Shown piece by piece: positions 37,836-46,286 of a stretch of DNA of 64,000 bases. The notes under the pieces are model-generated. The model saw only the letters and a program-made list of their open reading frames with translations, did not search any database and was not told where the DNA came from. Source of the stretch: 62-47 sp039808365. Lineage in GTDB: Bacteria; Pseudomonadota; Alphaproteobacteria; Rhizobiales; Xanthobacteraceae. The position numbers and the translations under genes were made by a program. The stretch spans positions 1 through 64,000 of the forward strand of contig JBDHSX010000002.1 of assembly GCA_039808365.1 (NCBI GenBank). The letters are read 5' to 3'. Position 1 is the first letter of the stretch. Each line of letters opens with the position of its first letter.

Positions 37836-38366
37836 TCAAATCCAGCCCAACAGCCCGAGCACGCCGCCGGCCACCAGGAGCCACACCGGGTTGAGCGAGG
37901 TCGCCGCCGCCAGCACCGCCGCGACCAGCGTCAGCGCCACGGCGGCGACGGAACCGTCGGCGGCAAAGGCCAGGATCAGGCCGCTCGCCGCCATCAGCCC
38001 GATCGAGAGCGGAACCAGCGCCGCCTGCACCAGCGCCGGCCATGGCGAATCGCCGGCGCGGTTGATGAGCCGGCTGACCGCGTAGGCCAGCGCCGCCGTC
38101 GGCACGCACATCGCCAGCGTCGCCACCAGCGCGCCGGCGATCCCGGCGACATGGAAGCCGACCAGCGTGACAATCAGCACGTTGGGGCCGGGCGACAGTT
38201 GGGCGATGGCGAAGGCGTCGGCGAACTGCGCCTCCGTCATCCAGTGATTGAGCTCGACGGCGATGCGGTGGATTTCGGGGATGGCGGCGGCCGCGCCGCC
38301 GACCGCGAACAGCGACAGCCAGCCAAACGCCAGCGCGATGGTGAACAGCGTCCCGATGCCGGTCAT
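37836..38366 (-). CDS. Chromate transporter, C-terminal-type half
   Basis: This 176-residue CHR-domain membrane protein has the FAVGGAAAAIPEIHR and AIAQLSPGPNVLIVTLVGFH motifs (P-G-P-N) and about five helices. It overlaps the next upstream gene by ATGA. The two short proteins therefore form a split (short-chain, SCHR) chromate transporter in which the halves have opposite topology. Substrate assignment rests on the family only. Confidence 0.9.
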   Translation of the reverse strand: MTGIGTLFTIALAFGWLSLFAVGGAAAAIPEIHRIAVELNHWMTEAQFADAFAIAQLSPGPNVLIVTLVGFHVAGIAGALVATLAMCVPTAALAYAVSRLINRAGDSPWPALVQAALVPLSIGLMAASGLILAFAADGSVAAVALTLVAAVLAAATSLNPVWLLVAGGVLGLLGWI

Positions 38367-38962
38367 GCCGCGCGCCTCCGCCGCATCAGCCAGGTCGCGG
38401 CGATCGAGAGCGGGATCGTCGCCAGCAGCACCTGCGGCAGCGGCCAGCGCACCACGCCGACCGCGATGAAGACCGCGACCAGCATGGCGAGCGCGACCGG
38501 CTCGCGCCGCTTCAACAGCGGCAGCATCATCCGCCAGGTCACCGCCAGGAGCAGCCCGACCGCCGCGCATGAGACGCCGTTCAGGACCCGCCGCAACGCC
38601 GGGACATCGCCGTAATGCGCATAAAGCAGCGCCAGCGTCGTCACGATCAGGAACGGCGGCGCCAGCAGTCCGGCAAAGGCCGCGATGCTGCCACTGAAGC
38701 CGCGAATCCGTGCGCCGAACACCACCGACAGGTTGACGATGTTGGGGCCGGGAAGGAAATGGCAGAGCGCGAAGGTTTCGTTGAACTCGTCGGCGGTCAT
38801 CCAGCGGTGCCGGTCGACGATGGCGCGCCGCGCGAACACCAGCACGCCGCCGAAACCCGCCAGCGACATTTTCGCGAACGCCAAGAACAACGCGAACCGG
38901 CCCGGCAGGGCCGGCGGCGGCGGATCGGGCGGGAGCCCGGCGGCGGGGGAATCGGGCGACAT
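38363..38962 (-). CDS. Chromate transporter, N-terminal-type half
   Basis: This 199-residue CHR-domain protein has a Pro-rich start followed by MSLAGFGGVLVFARRAIVD and CHFLPGPNIVNLSVVFGARI, with five to six hydrophobic helices. It is the first gene of the split chromate transporter and overlaps the second by four bases. It is transcribed away from the tmRNA gene. Confidence 0.9.
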   Translation of the reverse strand: MSPDSPAAGLPPDPPPPALPGRFALFLAFAKMSLAGFGGVLVFARRAIVDRHRWMTADEFNETFALCHFLPGPNIVNLSVVFGARIRGFSGSIAAFAGLLAPPFLIVTTLALLYAHYGDVPALRRVLNGVSCAAVGLLLAVTWRMMLPLLKRREPVALAMLVAVFIAVGVVRWPLPQVLLATIPLSIAATWLMRRRRAA

Positions 38963-39108
38963 CGGCGCGGAGACTTAACGCCTTCGCGGATCGCCACCAA
39001 GCCGCGTTTTCGGCGGCCTCGCCTGCGCCGCGCGCGGGACCGCCGCCGCCTGCCCCATGACCCCACGGACAAACCGACGCGGGGCTTTCGCCCGGCCGCC
39101 CGGCCCCC

Positions 39109-39460
39109 TATATTGAGCAGGCCGGTTCGCCGGCTATGGAAATAAATGACCGTCGTAATAAACCATTCGGACCCGGGGGCAGCACCCGGCGCCTCCACCA
39201 AAATTCCCTCCGGAGCGGACCCGGAATTTCGGCGGGGGCGAAACAGGATCGACGAGGGCGTAAAGGGCGCGTTTTTTCTCGGTATGGTTCCGCCGTTATC
39301 GGGCTAATGCAATAGTTGCCAACGACAACTTTGCTCCGGTTGCTCAGGCTGCGTAACGCAGTTTGAAAGACCAAATCTAAAGTCCTGATGGGTTAAGCTC
39401 CGTCAGGCGGGGTTCGGAGGCACCTGGCAACAGAAGCCTCCACTCAACCTTGAAATTCGC
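39109..39460 (+). ncRNA. ssrA: Permuted two-piece tmRNA with tag ANDNFAPVAQAA
   Basis: tmRNA rescues stalled ribosomes. The gene has the circularly permuted alphaproteobacterial order. The acceptor piece comes first and ends at CCA (39198-39200). A 33-nt intervening loop follows (39201-39233). The coding piece then starts GGGGGCGAAACAGGATCGAC at 39234. GGGGGCG pairs with CGCCTCC as a seven-base acceptor stem with a G-U at the third pair, the alanine identity element. The tag frame runs from GCC 39318 to TAA 39354-39356. A TATATT (39109-39114) and a GCCGG-TTCG-CCGGC hairpin (39121-39134) precede it. The T-arm loop reads GGCAGCA and not TTCGANT. The outer ends are approximate. Confidence 0.93.
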
Positions 39461-39667
39461 CGATCCGGCTCCTTCTTAATTATCCGTCCCGCCTGTCCGG
39501 CGGACGCTTCCGGGTGGCGGGCGCGTTCCGCCATAATGTTAATCTATCGAGTCACGCTGCCCTGCTGACCTGCGCCAACGGCGGGAGTAGCATGGCTCAA
39601 GCAGCGAGTCGGGCGGCGGGGTGTCCGCGGGTCCGGTTGGCGCGCGGCAACCTCAAGAGAATGACCG

Positions 39668-40183
39668 ATGGCCACCGATCACATCAGATACGACGTCCTG
39701 GCTCGCGACGCGCTGCGCGGCGTGCTGCGGCAGGTGCTGACGGACGCGGCCGAGCACGGCCTGCCCGGCGACCACCATTTCTATATCACCTTCCTCTCCA
39801 AGGCCGAGGGAGTGAAGTTGTCGCCCCGGCTGCTGGCGCAGTATCCGGAGGAGATGACCATCATCCTGCAACACCAGTTCTGGGATCTGGTGGTGACGCC
39901 GGACCGCTTCGAGGTCGGGCTGTCGTTCGGCGGCGTGCCGGAACGGCTGGTGATTCCGTTCAGCGCCATCAAGAGTTTCCTCGATCCGTCGGTGCAGTTC
40001 GGCTTGCAGTTCGAAACCGCTGACAGCGCAAGCGCCGCGCCGCCCGTCGCCGGTCAGCCCGAGGCGCCGGCGCCGATCGCCGCGCCGTCGACGCCCGCCG
40101 AGACGACGGCCGACGACAGCGACAAGCCGAAGCCGGGCGACGGCGCCGAGGTGGTCCGGCTCGATCGCTTCCGCAAGAAGTAA
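39668..40183 (+). CDS. sspB: SspB family ClpXP adaptor
   Basis: This alphaproteobacterial SspB has 171 residues. The folded substrate-binding domain (about 1-120) includes LPGDHHFYITFLSKAEGVKL, MTIILQHQFWDLVVTPDRFEV and LVIPFSAIKSFLDPSVQFG. An Ala/Pro/Asp-rich linker follows, and the C-terminal ClpX-docking tail is VVRLDRFRKK. SspB binds the AANDNF part of ssrA tags and hands tagged proteins to ClpXP. It lies about 210 bp downstream of ssrA on the same strand, so the tag and its receptor are encoded side by side. Confidence 0.92.
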   Translation: MATDHIRYDVLARDALRGVLRQVLTDAAEHGLPGDHHFYITFLSKAEGVKLSPRLLAQYPEEMTIILQHQFWDLVVTPDRFEVGLSFGGVPERLVIPFSAIKSFLDPSVQFGLQFETADSASAAPPVAGQPEAPAPIAAPSTPAETTADDSDKPKPGDGAEVVRLDRFRKK

Positions 40184-40351
40184 GCGCGCGGATTTCGAGG
40201 ACTTCCAGATCTCCGATTGCGCCGCAATCGACGCGGCTTTGTCGCGTCGCGCCGCGTGATCTCGGAAGACGCGCGCCATTGTCCGATGGCAAGGTGGCGC
40301 GAAACGCGTTATCCCAGTGCCGACCTTTCATTCCGGCATTGGACATCGATC

Positions 40352-41776
40352 ATGGCCCCTTCCCGCAAGACCGCGCGCGCGCCGCGTGCCGCCACCCGCA
40401 CCGAAACCGACAGTTTTGGCCCGATCGAGGTCGCCGCCGAGCGCTATTGGGGGGCGCAGACCGAGCGGTCGCGGCAGAATTTCCGCATCGGGGCCGACCG
40501 GATGCCGATGCCGGTGGTGCGCGCGCTCGGCATCGTCAAGCTGGCGGCGGCGCAGACCAACCGGCAGCTCGGCCTGCTCGATAAGCGCCGCGCCGACGCG
40601 ATCGCGCGCGCCGCGCGGGAGGTGATCGACGGCCAGCATGACGGCGAATTTCCGCTGGTGGTCTATCAGACCGGTTCCGGCACCCAGAGCAACATGAACC
40701 TCAACGAGGTGATCGCCAATCGCGCCAACGAACTGCTCGGTGCGCCGCGCGGCGCCAAGGCGCCGGTGCATCCCAACGATCACGTCAACATGAGCCAGTC
40801 GTCGAACGACTCGTTTCCGACCGCGATGCATATCGCGGCCGCGCAGTGCATCGTCGCCGATCTGATCCCGGCGCTTGGCGCCCTCGCCAAGGCGCTGCGC
40901 AAAAAGGAGAAGGCGTTTTCGAAAATCGTCAAGATCGGCCGCACCCACACCCAGGACGCGACGCCCTTGACGCTCGGACAGGAATTTTCCGGCTACGCCG
41001 CGCAGGTGGAAAGCGGCCTCGCACGACTGCGCGTCGGCTTGCGCGAACTCTATCCGCTGGCGCAGGGCGGCACCGCCGTCGGCACCGGCCTCAACAGCAA
41101 GCCAAAATTCGCAAAAACATTCGCCAAGCATGCAGCCGCGATTACCAAGCTGCCGTTCACCAGCGCGCCGAATAAATTCGAGGCGCTCGCCAGCAACGAC
41201 GCTTACGTCTCGGTGCATGGCGCGATCAATTCGATCGCAACCGCGCTGTTCAAGATCGCCAATGACATCCGCTTTCTTGGCTCGGGGCCGCGTTCCGGCC
41301 TCGGCGAACTGATCCTGCCGGAAAACGAACCGGGGTCCTCGATCATGCCCGGCAAGGTCAACCCGACCCAGTGCGAGGCGATGACCATGGTCTGCTGCCG
41401 GGTGTTCGGCAATCAGGCGACGATCACCGTCGCCGGCAGCCAGGGTCATTTCGAGTTGAACGTCTACAAGCCGGTGCTGGCCTATTGCATGATCAATTCG
41501 ATTCAATTGATGTCCGACGCGGTGCGGTCATTCACCGACCACTGTGTCGACGGCATTCGCGCCGACGAACCGCGCATTGGCGAATTGATGCAGCGCTCGC
41601 TGATGCTGGTCACGGCGCTGGCGCCGAAAATCGGCTACGACAACGCCGCCAAGGTCGCCAAAACCGCCCACGGTCGCGGCACCACCTTGAAGGAGGAGGC
41701 GATCCGGCTCGGCTTCGTCACCGCCGCCGAATTCGACCGCCTGGTGCGGCCCGAGAAGATGGTCCGCCCCGGCTGA
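40352..41776 (+). CDS. fumC: Class II fumarate hydratase
   Basis: This TCA-cycle enzyme interconverts fumarate and malate. It has 474 residues and is an oxygen-stable, iron-free tetramer. Family marks are YQTGSGTQSNMNLNEVIANR, HPNDHVNMSQSSNDSFPTAM and the signature GSSIMPGKVNPTQCEAM. The active-site TH-containing segment GRTHTQDATPLTLGQEFSG is present. A basic N-terminal leader of about 20 residues precedes the core. The ATG at 40352 is the only start that fits; upstream codons are not conserved in type. Confidence 0.96.
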   Translation: MAPSRKTARAPRAATRTETDSFGPIEVAAERYWGAQTERSRQNFRIGADRMPMPVVRALGIVKLAAAQTNRQLGLLDKRRADAIARAAREVIDGQHDGEFPLVVYQTGSGTQSNMNLNEVIANRANELLGAPRGAKAPVHPNDHVNMSQSSNDSFPTAMHIAAAQCIVADLIPALGALAKALRKKEKAFSKIVKIGRTHTQDATPLTLGQEFSGYAAQVESGLARLRVGLRELYPLAQGGTAVGTGLNSKPKFAKTFAKHAAAITKLPFTSAPNKFEALASNDAYVSVHGAINSIATALFKIANDIRFLGSGPRSGLGELILPENEPGSSIMPGKVNPTQCEAMTMVCCRVFGNQATITVAGSQGHFELNVYKPVLAYCMINSIQLMSDAVRSFTDHCVDGIRADEPRIGELMQRSLMLVTALAPKIGYDNAAKVAKTAHGRGTTLKEEAIRLGFVTAAEFDRLVRPEKMVRPG

Positions 41777-42043
41777 TTGGCCGCAAAAAACCCCGCGACC
41801 TTTCGGCTCGGTGGCGATTAGTTCCCTGAACAATTATGAATCATACGCATGAAGGACTGATAGATTCGGGAAACCAACAGTTCAACATCGCGTTATCGCC
41901 TCCAGCGGCGCGATTCCATTCACCTCCGTTTCAGCAAACGTCGATGAAGATGCCGGAATTACAGGGCCACTCGCAGCAGCGAGATTTTCTTGAAGTTTCG
42001 GGTTTGATATCCGGTCCGTTGTTTTCGGAACGCGGGGGCTGAA

Positions 42044-42229
42044 TTGGGCGATCTCGTCAACCTCAATCGGCACAGAAAACGCGTCGCGCGCGAGCGATCC
42101 GCCCGACAGGCGGAGGAGAACCGCGCGCGCTTCGGCCGCAGCAAATCGGAGCGCGCGATCACCGACGACCGCGCGCGCAGGGACAACGCCCTGCTGGACC
42201 AGCATCGCATCGACAAGGATGAAACATGA
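42044..42229 (+). CDS. DUF4169 small basic protein
   Basis: The protein has 61 residues and starts at TTG 42044 (MGDLVNLNRHRKRVARERSA). It is very rich in Arg, Lys, Glu and Ala, mostly helical, and ends HRIDKDET. The N-terminal GD-VNL-x-RKR pattern is that of DUF4169. It overlaps the next gene by ATGA, forming a coupled pair with a ribbon-helix-helix protein. The function is unknown; the charge suggests nucleic-acid or ribosome contact. Confidence 0.8.
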   Translation: MGDLVNLNRHRKRVARERSARQAEENRARFGRSKSERAITDDRARRDNALLDQHRIDKDET

Positions 42230-42483
42230 AATCGCCGGTGGTGAAGCGTTCGATTGTAATTGCCGGACACAAGACCAGCGTCAGCCTGGAGGAAGCCTTC
42301 TGGAATGGCATGAAGGAAATTTCCGCGCGACGCAACATGACCCTGTCGGAACTGGTCGGCGAGATCGACAGCAATCGCCAGCAGGGCAACCTGTCATCGG
42401 CGATCCGGCTGTTCGTGCTGGATTACTTCAGAAATCGCCCGCCGCCGCCGGTCGTCAACGGTGAAATCCGCCCCTCCGCCTGA
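42226..42483 (+). CDS. Ribbon-helix-helix domain protein
   Basis: This 85-residue protein has a ribbon-helix-helix fold. The strand is KRSIVIAGHKTSVSLE, helix A is EAFWNGMKEISARRN, and helix B is TLSELVGEIDSNRQQGNLSSAIRLFVLDYF. This is the pattern of the alphaproteobacterial RHH_4 family. It probably binds DNA as a dimer and may regulate its own two-gene operon. It is translationally coupled to the DUF4169 gene. The layout resembles an antitoxin-type regulator but no toxin is recognisable. Confidence 0.82.
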   Translation: MKSPVVKRSIVIAGHKTSVSLEEAFWNGMKEISARRNMTLSELVGEIDSNRQQGNLSSAIRLFVLDYFRNRPPPPVVNGEIRPSA

Positions 42484-42533
42484 GCGGCCGCCGGGATTCT
42501 GTCGCGAACGCGCGATGACGGCGTCTCGCGCGG

Positions 42534-45500
42534 CTATCGCGCGGGCGCAGGCGTCAGGATCAGCGGGGCGTGCGGCTTCGGCGCGGCCTTGGGAGCGGGC
42601 GGAGGTCGCACCTCGACCGGCGGCGGCAGCGGCGGAACGCCCTGCGGGGCCGGCGCATCCGCGACCGGCGGAGGTGTCGGAGGCCGGGCCGGCGCGACCT
42701 CCTTCGGCTTCGCCGGCGGCTCGGCGGGCAGCGGCGTCTGCGGCTTCGCCGGCGGCGGCGTGGCCTCGCCGCGCGAGATCGCATCCAGCCGCCGCGTTTC
42801 GCGATCGATCGTCCGCAACGCCAGCCACGACGACAGGCCGGATACATCGACGCTGCGCGTCAGCGCGTCCGGCGTGCCGACCGCGAAGATATCGAGATGC
42901 GGCGGGCCATTCTTTTCGGCGGCGCGCGAGGTGAGATTGGCCCGGATGTCGACCTGATCGGCGATGATGTCGTAACCGCCGGACACCACCGCGCGGGCGC
43001 TCTCCGCCTCCAGCGTGGTGGCCCCGACGCTGAAGCGGCCGTCCCGCAGCAGAAACGGAATCTGCGCCTGCCGGACCGCGAGGTCGCCGCGCTGCAATTC
43101 CGGCGCGACGATGCGTCGAAGCTGATCCTCGTTCTCGGCCTTGCCGGCGTCGCCGGCCTTGATCGCGATGTCGAATACATCCGGATTGAGGCCGGCGATC
43201 CGCGCGGCGTCGAGGGTCAGCGTACCACTCCCGGTCAGCGCGCCGGTCAGCGCCGCGATGCTGCGGCCCTGGGTCGCGAAGGTCATCCGCATCGACGCCT
43301 TGCCGGACGGCATCGCCAGGCCGCGATAACGCAGCGCCGCGCCGTCGACGCCGTCGAGCCGCACCTCGCCGCTCAACGCCAGCCCGTCCGCCGTTTGCCG
43401 CGCGTCGATGTCGGCGCTTGCCGCGCCGCCGCCGATGCCGCCCTTCAGGGCGCTGATCGCGATCGCGCGGCCGTCGCTTTTCAGCACCCCACTCAAAGGT
43501 TGCAGTTCGAGCCCGGCCGGCAACTCGCCGCGCGCCGCCTGAAAACCGATCTGGCCGCGCCAGCCCTCCAGCGGGCTGCCGCCGAGCGGCGCGCCCTTGT
43601 TGCGTCCGGTCGCGCCGATCAGAAGCGCGAAGACCTGCGGCAGGTCGAGCCGCTCCATGCCAAGCTCGCCGTCGAAACCGCCGTCGTCGCCGAGCCTGAC
43701 CTTGACGCGGCCGCGCAGCCGCGTGCCGGCGACCGAGGCGTCGATATCGTTGAATTGAACGGCATCGCCATCGCGGATGACGCGCGACGACAGATTCACG
43801 CCTTGCGCCAGCGGGTTCGATGCGTCGAGGCCAAGCAACGGTGCGACGTTGGCGCCTTGCAGCTTGATAACAAGATCAGCGGCGTTTTGCGCCGCGCTGC
43901 CCCGCACGTCGGCGGCGAGCCGACCTGCCGACAGCGCGGCGTTGACCTGCCACGCCGCGTCCCATGTCCCGCGCGCCGAGCCGGTCAGCCGCGCCGCGCC
44001 GGGACCGGCAGCGATGGCACGGTCGAGCCCGAGCCAGCCGAGCGCCGCCGCGCCGTTGTCCGCCGACGCATCAATGGCGAGATCAAGCGGGGTTTTCACC
44101 AGCGCCTCACCGTCGCGCGCGCGCAACGCCTCACGCGACGGCGAGGCGCGCAGCGTGAGCGTGCCGCCGAGTTGCGGCAGGGTCCATTCCAGCGTCGCGC
44201 GCGCGCTGGCGCGGTCGGCGGCGGCGGCATCCTGGTCGAGCGCGAGCGTCAGTTTCGCCCGCGCGCCGCCCGGCTGTCGTGCGGCCTCCGCGCGCAGCCG
44301 CTCGGCCAACGATGGGGCCCACGGCGCGATCAATCCGGCGAGACCGGACACCGCGGGCGCCGCGGCCTGCAACGCCAGATGACCCGTCGCGGTATCGCGG
44401 TGGAACGCGCCCGCGCCCTCCAGCGAGAGACCGCCGGCCTGACCGAGCCGCAACCCGTCCAGCGCGACCGTCTTGTCGTCGTAGCGAATCTTGCCGGCGA
44501 ACGGCCGCAGTTCCTGGCCGGACATGATCGCCCGCGCGACATCAAAAGTGAGTTGCCCGCGATCCGGCCAATCCTGTTGCGGAATCCCGATGCCGCGCGC
44601 CAGCGCCGTGGCGGCGTCGAGATCGAGGCGGTCGGCGGCGAGATCGGCCTCGAAGCTGGACGCATTGCCGTCCTTGCGCGCCGTCCAGGCGATCCGCCCG
44701 GTGATGGCGCCGCCATCGACCTCGGCCTTGAGATCGTCGATCGCGATGCGATCCGACGCCAGATGCACATTGCCTGCGACATGCAGCGGCTTCTGCTTTT
44801 GCGCCGGCGCGTCGCCGCGCCCCAACAGCCACGCGGTGAACGCGCCGGGATCGGAGGAGTCGATCCTGAGCGCGCCCTTGAAGCTGTCGTCGGCGTCGGA
44901 TCGATCGTTCGCGCCGCCGGACGACGCCAGCGCACCCTGAATGCTGATGTCGGTCGCGCCCGGCGCGCGCGCCTCCAGTCGGTCGACGCTCCACGCGCCG
45001 CTCGCGGCGCGCAGCGTCAGATCGAGATCCTGCACCGCGCGGCCGCCAAGGATGATGCGCTCGGCGTTGACGTCGATGCGGCTCGGCAGCGGCGCCGGCG
45101 GCAGCGCGGCCAGCACGGCGCGCAGACCGGGCATCATCCGCGCCGGCTCGGCGGAGCCGCTCTGCCGCGCCAGAAGCTTGTCGGCGTCGAGTTGCTTCGC
45201 CGACAACAACGCCTGCAGCATCGGCTTCGCGCCGAAATGAAAGTCGGCAAGCCCGGTCAGTTTCATCACCGCGTCGTCCGCGCCATAGCCGATATCCAGT
45301 TGCGCCAGCGACGCCTTGGCCGGATCGGCCTTCAGTTTGGCGGACAGCCGCAGCGGCGTCACCGAATCCGGCGCGGTGCCGTCGGGCGCCGCCCGCGCCA
45401 GCGTCAGCACGCCGTCGAAGCGCGGCACCCGCGCCTCGAACGCCATCGCGCCGTCGAGATCGACCGTCCAGCCGTGCAGGCCGGGATCGAGGGTCAGCCG

Positions 45501-46106
45501 GACCCGCGCGCCGTCGCCATCCCGCGAGGACGAGACGCGAAACGGAAAGCGCGTGCCCGACACCGTGAAGTTGCCGTTGCCGCGAATCGATCCGGCGGGG
45601 CCGCGGACGTCGCCGCTGAACGCGATGTCGTTCAGTTCCAGCGTGCTGCGGCTCTGGGCGTCGTGCAGCGCCACGCGGCCGGTGAGATTGACCCGATCGA
45701 CCGACAGCGCGGCGAGGTTGGCGTTGCCGGCGGACAGCGGCCAGTCGATCCGCCCGTTGCGGTCGAGACCGAGATCGAGCGCGACACCGTTGACGGTGAG
45801 TTCGGTGGCGCGCCACTCGCCGCGCATCAACGCGCCGAGGCTGAACTCGACGGCGAGATCGTCGGCGCGGATGCGGCCCGGATCGTTCGGGCCGCCCACC
45901 ACGACCGACTGCAGGCGCAGCGACGGCGTCGGCAATAACCTTGCGTCGAATGATCCGCCGACGCGCACCGGCGCGCCCAGAACGCGGCTCGCCTCAAGCT
46001 CGAACTGCGGGCGAAACCGGGTCCAGTCGATGACGTAAGGACCGATCAGGGCCGCGACCAGCGCGATGATAAAAGCGATTGCCAATCCGAGCAGGGTTGT
46101 CTGCAC
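42534..46106 (-). CDS. AsmA-family envelope protein
   Basis: This large protein of 1190 residues has one N-terminal membrane anchor (LLGLAIAFIIALVAALIGPYVI, about 5-26). The AsmA N-terminal motif is VIDWTRFRPQFELEASRVLGAPV. Long repetitive beta-strand regions of Leu/Asp/Gly composition follow, as in AsmA and TamB, which form periplasmic lipid-transfer bridges. An AsmA_2-type domain lies near 900-1080, and a Pro/Ala-rich disordered tail covers the last 90 residues. It is probably involved in outer-membrane lipid or protein homeostasis. It is a single gene. Confidence 0.9.
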   Translation of the reverse strand: MQTTLLGLAIAFIIALVAALIGPYVIDWTRFRPQFELEASRVLGAPVRVGGSFDARLLPTPSLRLQSVVVGGPNDPGRIRADDLAVEFSLGALMRGEWRATELTVNGVALDLGLDRNGRIDWPLSAGNANLAALSVDRVNLTGRVALHDAQSRSTLELNDIAFSGDVRGPAGSIRGNGNFTVSGTRFPFRVSSSRDGDGARVRLTLDPGLHGWTVDLDGAMAFEARVPRFDGVLTLARAAPDGTAPDSVTPLRLSAKLKADPAKASLAQLDIGYGADDAVMKLTGLADFHFGAKPMLQALLSAKQLDADKLLARQSGSAEPARMMPGLRAVLAALPPAPLPSRIDVNAERIILGGRAVQDLDLTLRAASGAWSVDRLEARAPGATDISIQGALASSGGANDRSDADDSFKGALRIDSSDPGAFTAWLLGRGDAPAQKQKPLHVAGNVHLASDRIAIDDLKAEVDGGAITGRIAWTARKDGNASSFEADLAADRLDLDAATALARGIGIPQQDWPDRGQLTFDVARAIMSGQELRPFAGKIRYDDKTVALDGLRLGQAGGLSLEGAGAFHRDTATGHLALQAAAPAVSGLAGLIAPWAPSLAERLRAEAARQPGGARAKLTLALDQDAAAADRASARATLEWTLPQLGGTLTLRASPSREALRARDGEALVKTPLDLAIDASADNGAAALGWLGLDRAIAAGPGAARLTGSARGTWDAAWQVNAALSAGRLAADVRGSAAQNAADLVIKLQGANVAPLLGLDASNPLAQGVNLSSRVIRDGDAVQFNDIDASVAGTRLRGRVKVRLGDDGGFDGELGMERLDLPQVFALLIGATGRNKGAPLGGSPLEGWRGQIGFQAARGELPAGLELQPLSGVLKSDGRAIAISALKGGIGGGAASADIDARQTADGLALSGEVRLDGVDGAALRYRGLAMPSGKASMRMTFATQGRSIAALTGALTGSGTLTLDAARIAGLNPDVFDIAIKAGDAGKAENEDQLRRIVAPELQRGDLAVRQAQIPFLLRDGRFSVGATTLEAESARAVVSGGYDIIADQVDIRANLTSRAAEKNGPPHLDIFAVGTPDALTRSVDVSGLSSWLALRTIDRETRRLDAISRGEATPPPAKPQTPLPAEPPAKPKEVAPARPPTPPPVADAPAPQGVPPLPPPVEVRPPPAPKAAPKPHAPLILTPAPAR

Positions 46107-46192
46107 GGCGTCCTTCTCTCCCTGTCAACGATCCGGCGGGAGCAGATTTATAACAACAAGTTCGGCAAAGTCACAGCAGCGCGTCAAATTGC

Positions 46193-46251
46193 CGTTATTG
46201 CGAGCGAAGCGAAGGCTGGATCGCTTCGTCGCTTTGCTCCTCGCAATGACG
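46193..46251. repeat. Dispersed imperfect inverted repeat, copy 3 (short form)
   Basis: It begins CGTTATTGCGAGCGAAGCG and ends TCCTCGCAATGACG, lacking the central AAGCAATCCAG spacer of longer copies. It lies between the AsmA gene start and the MFS gene end. It is the only copy not placed between convergent stops. Confidence 0.75.
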
Positions 46252-46286
46252 GCTTTGCAGCCTTTCGCGCGGACCAAACCATGGCG

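Noticed and set aside
41836..42042. 68-codon open frame between fumC and the DUF4169 gene
   Set aside because: It has no ribosome site and no hydrophobic or domain pattern, and ends just before the TTG start of the next gene. It is more likely leader sequence.
42570..45938. A 1122-codon open frame antisense to the AsmA-family gene
   Set aside because: It is Arg/Ala/Gln-rich low-complexity translation without any motif. The minus-strand frame has the AsmA anchor and domains.
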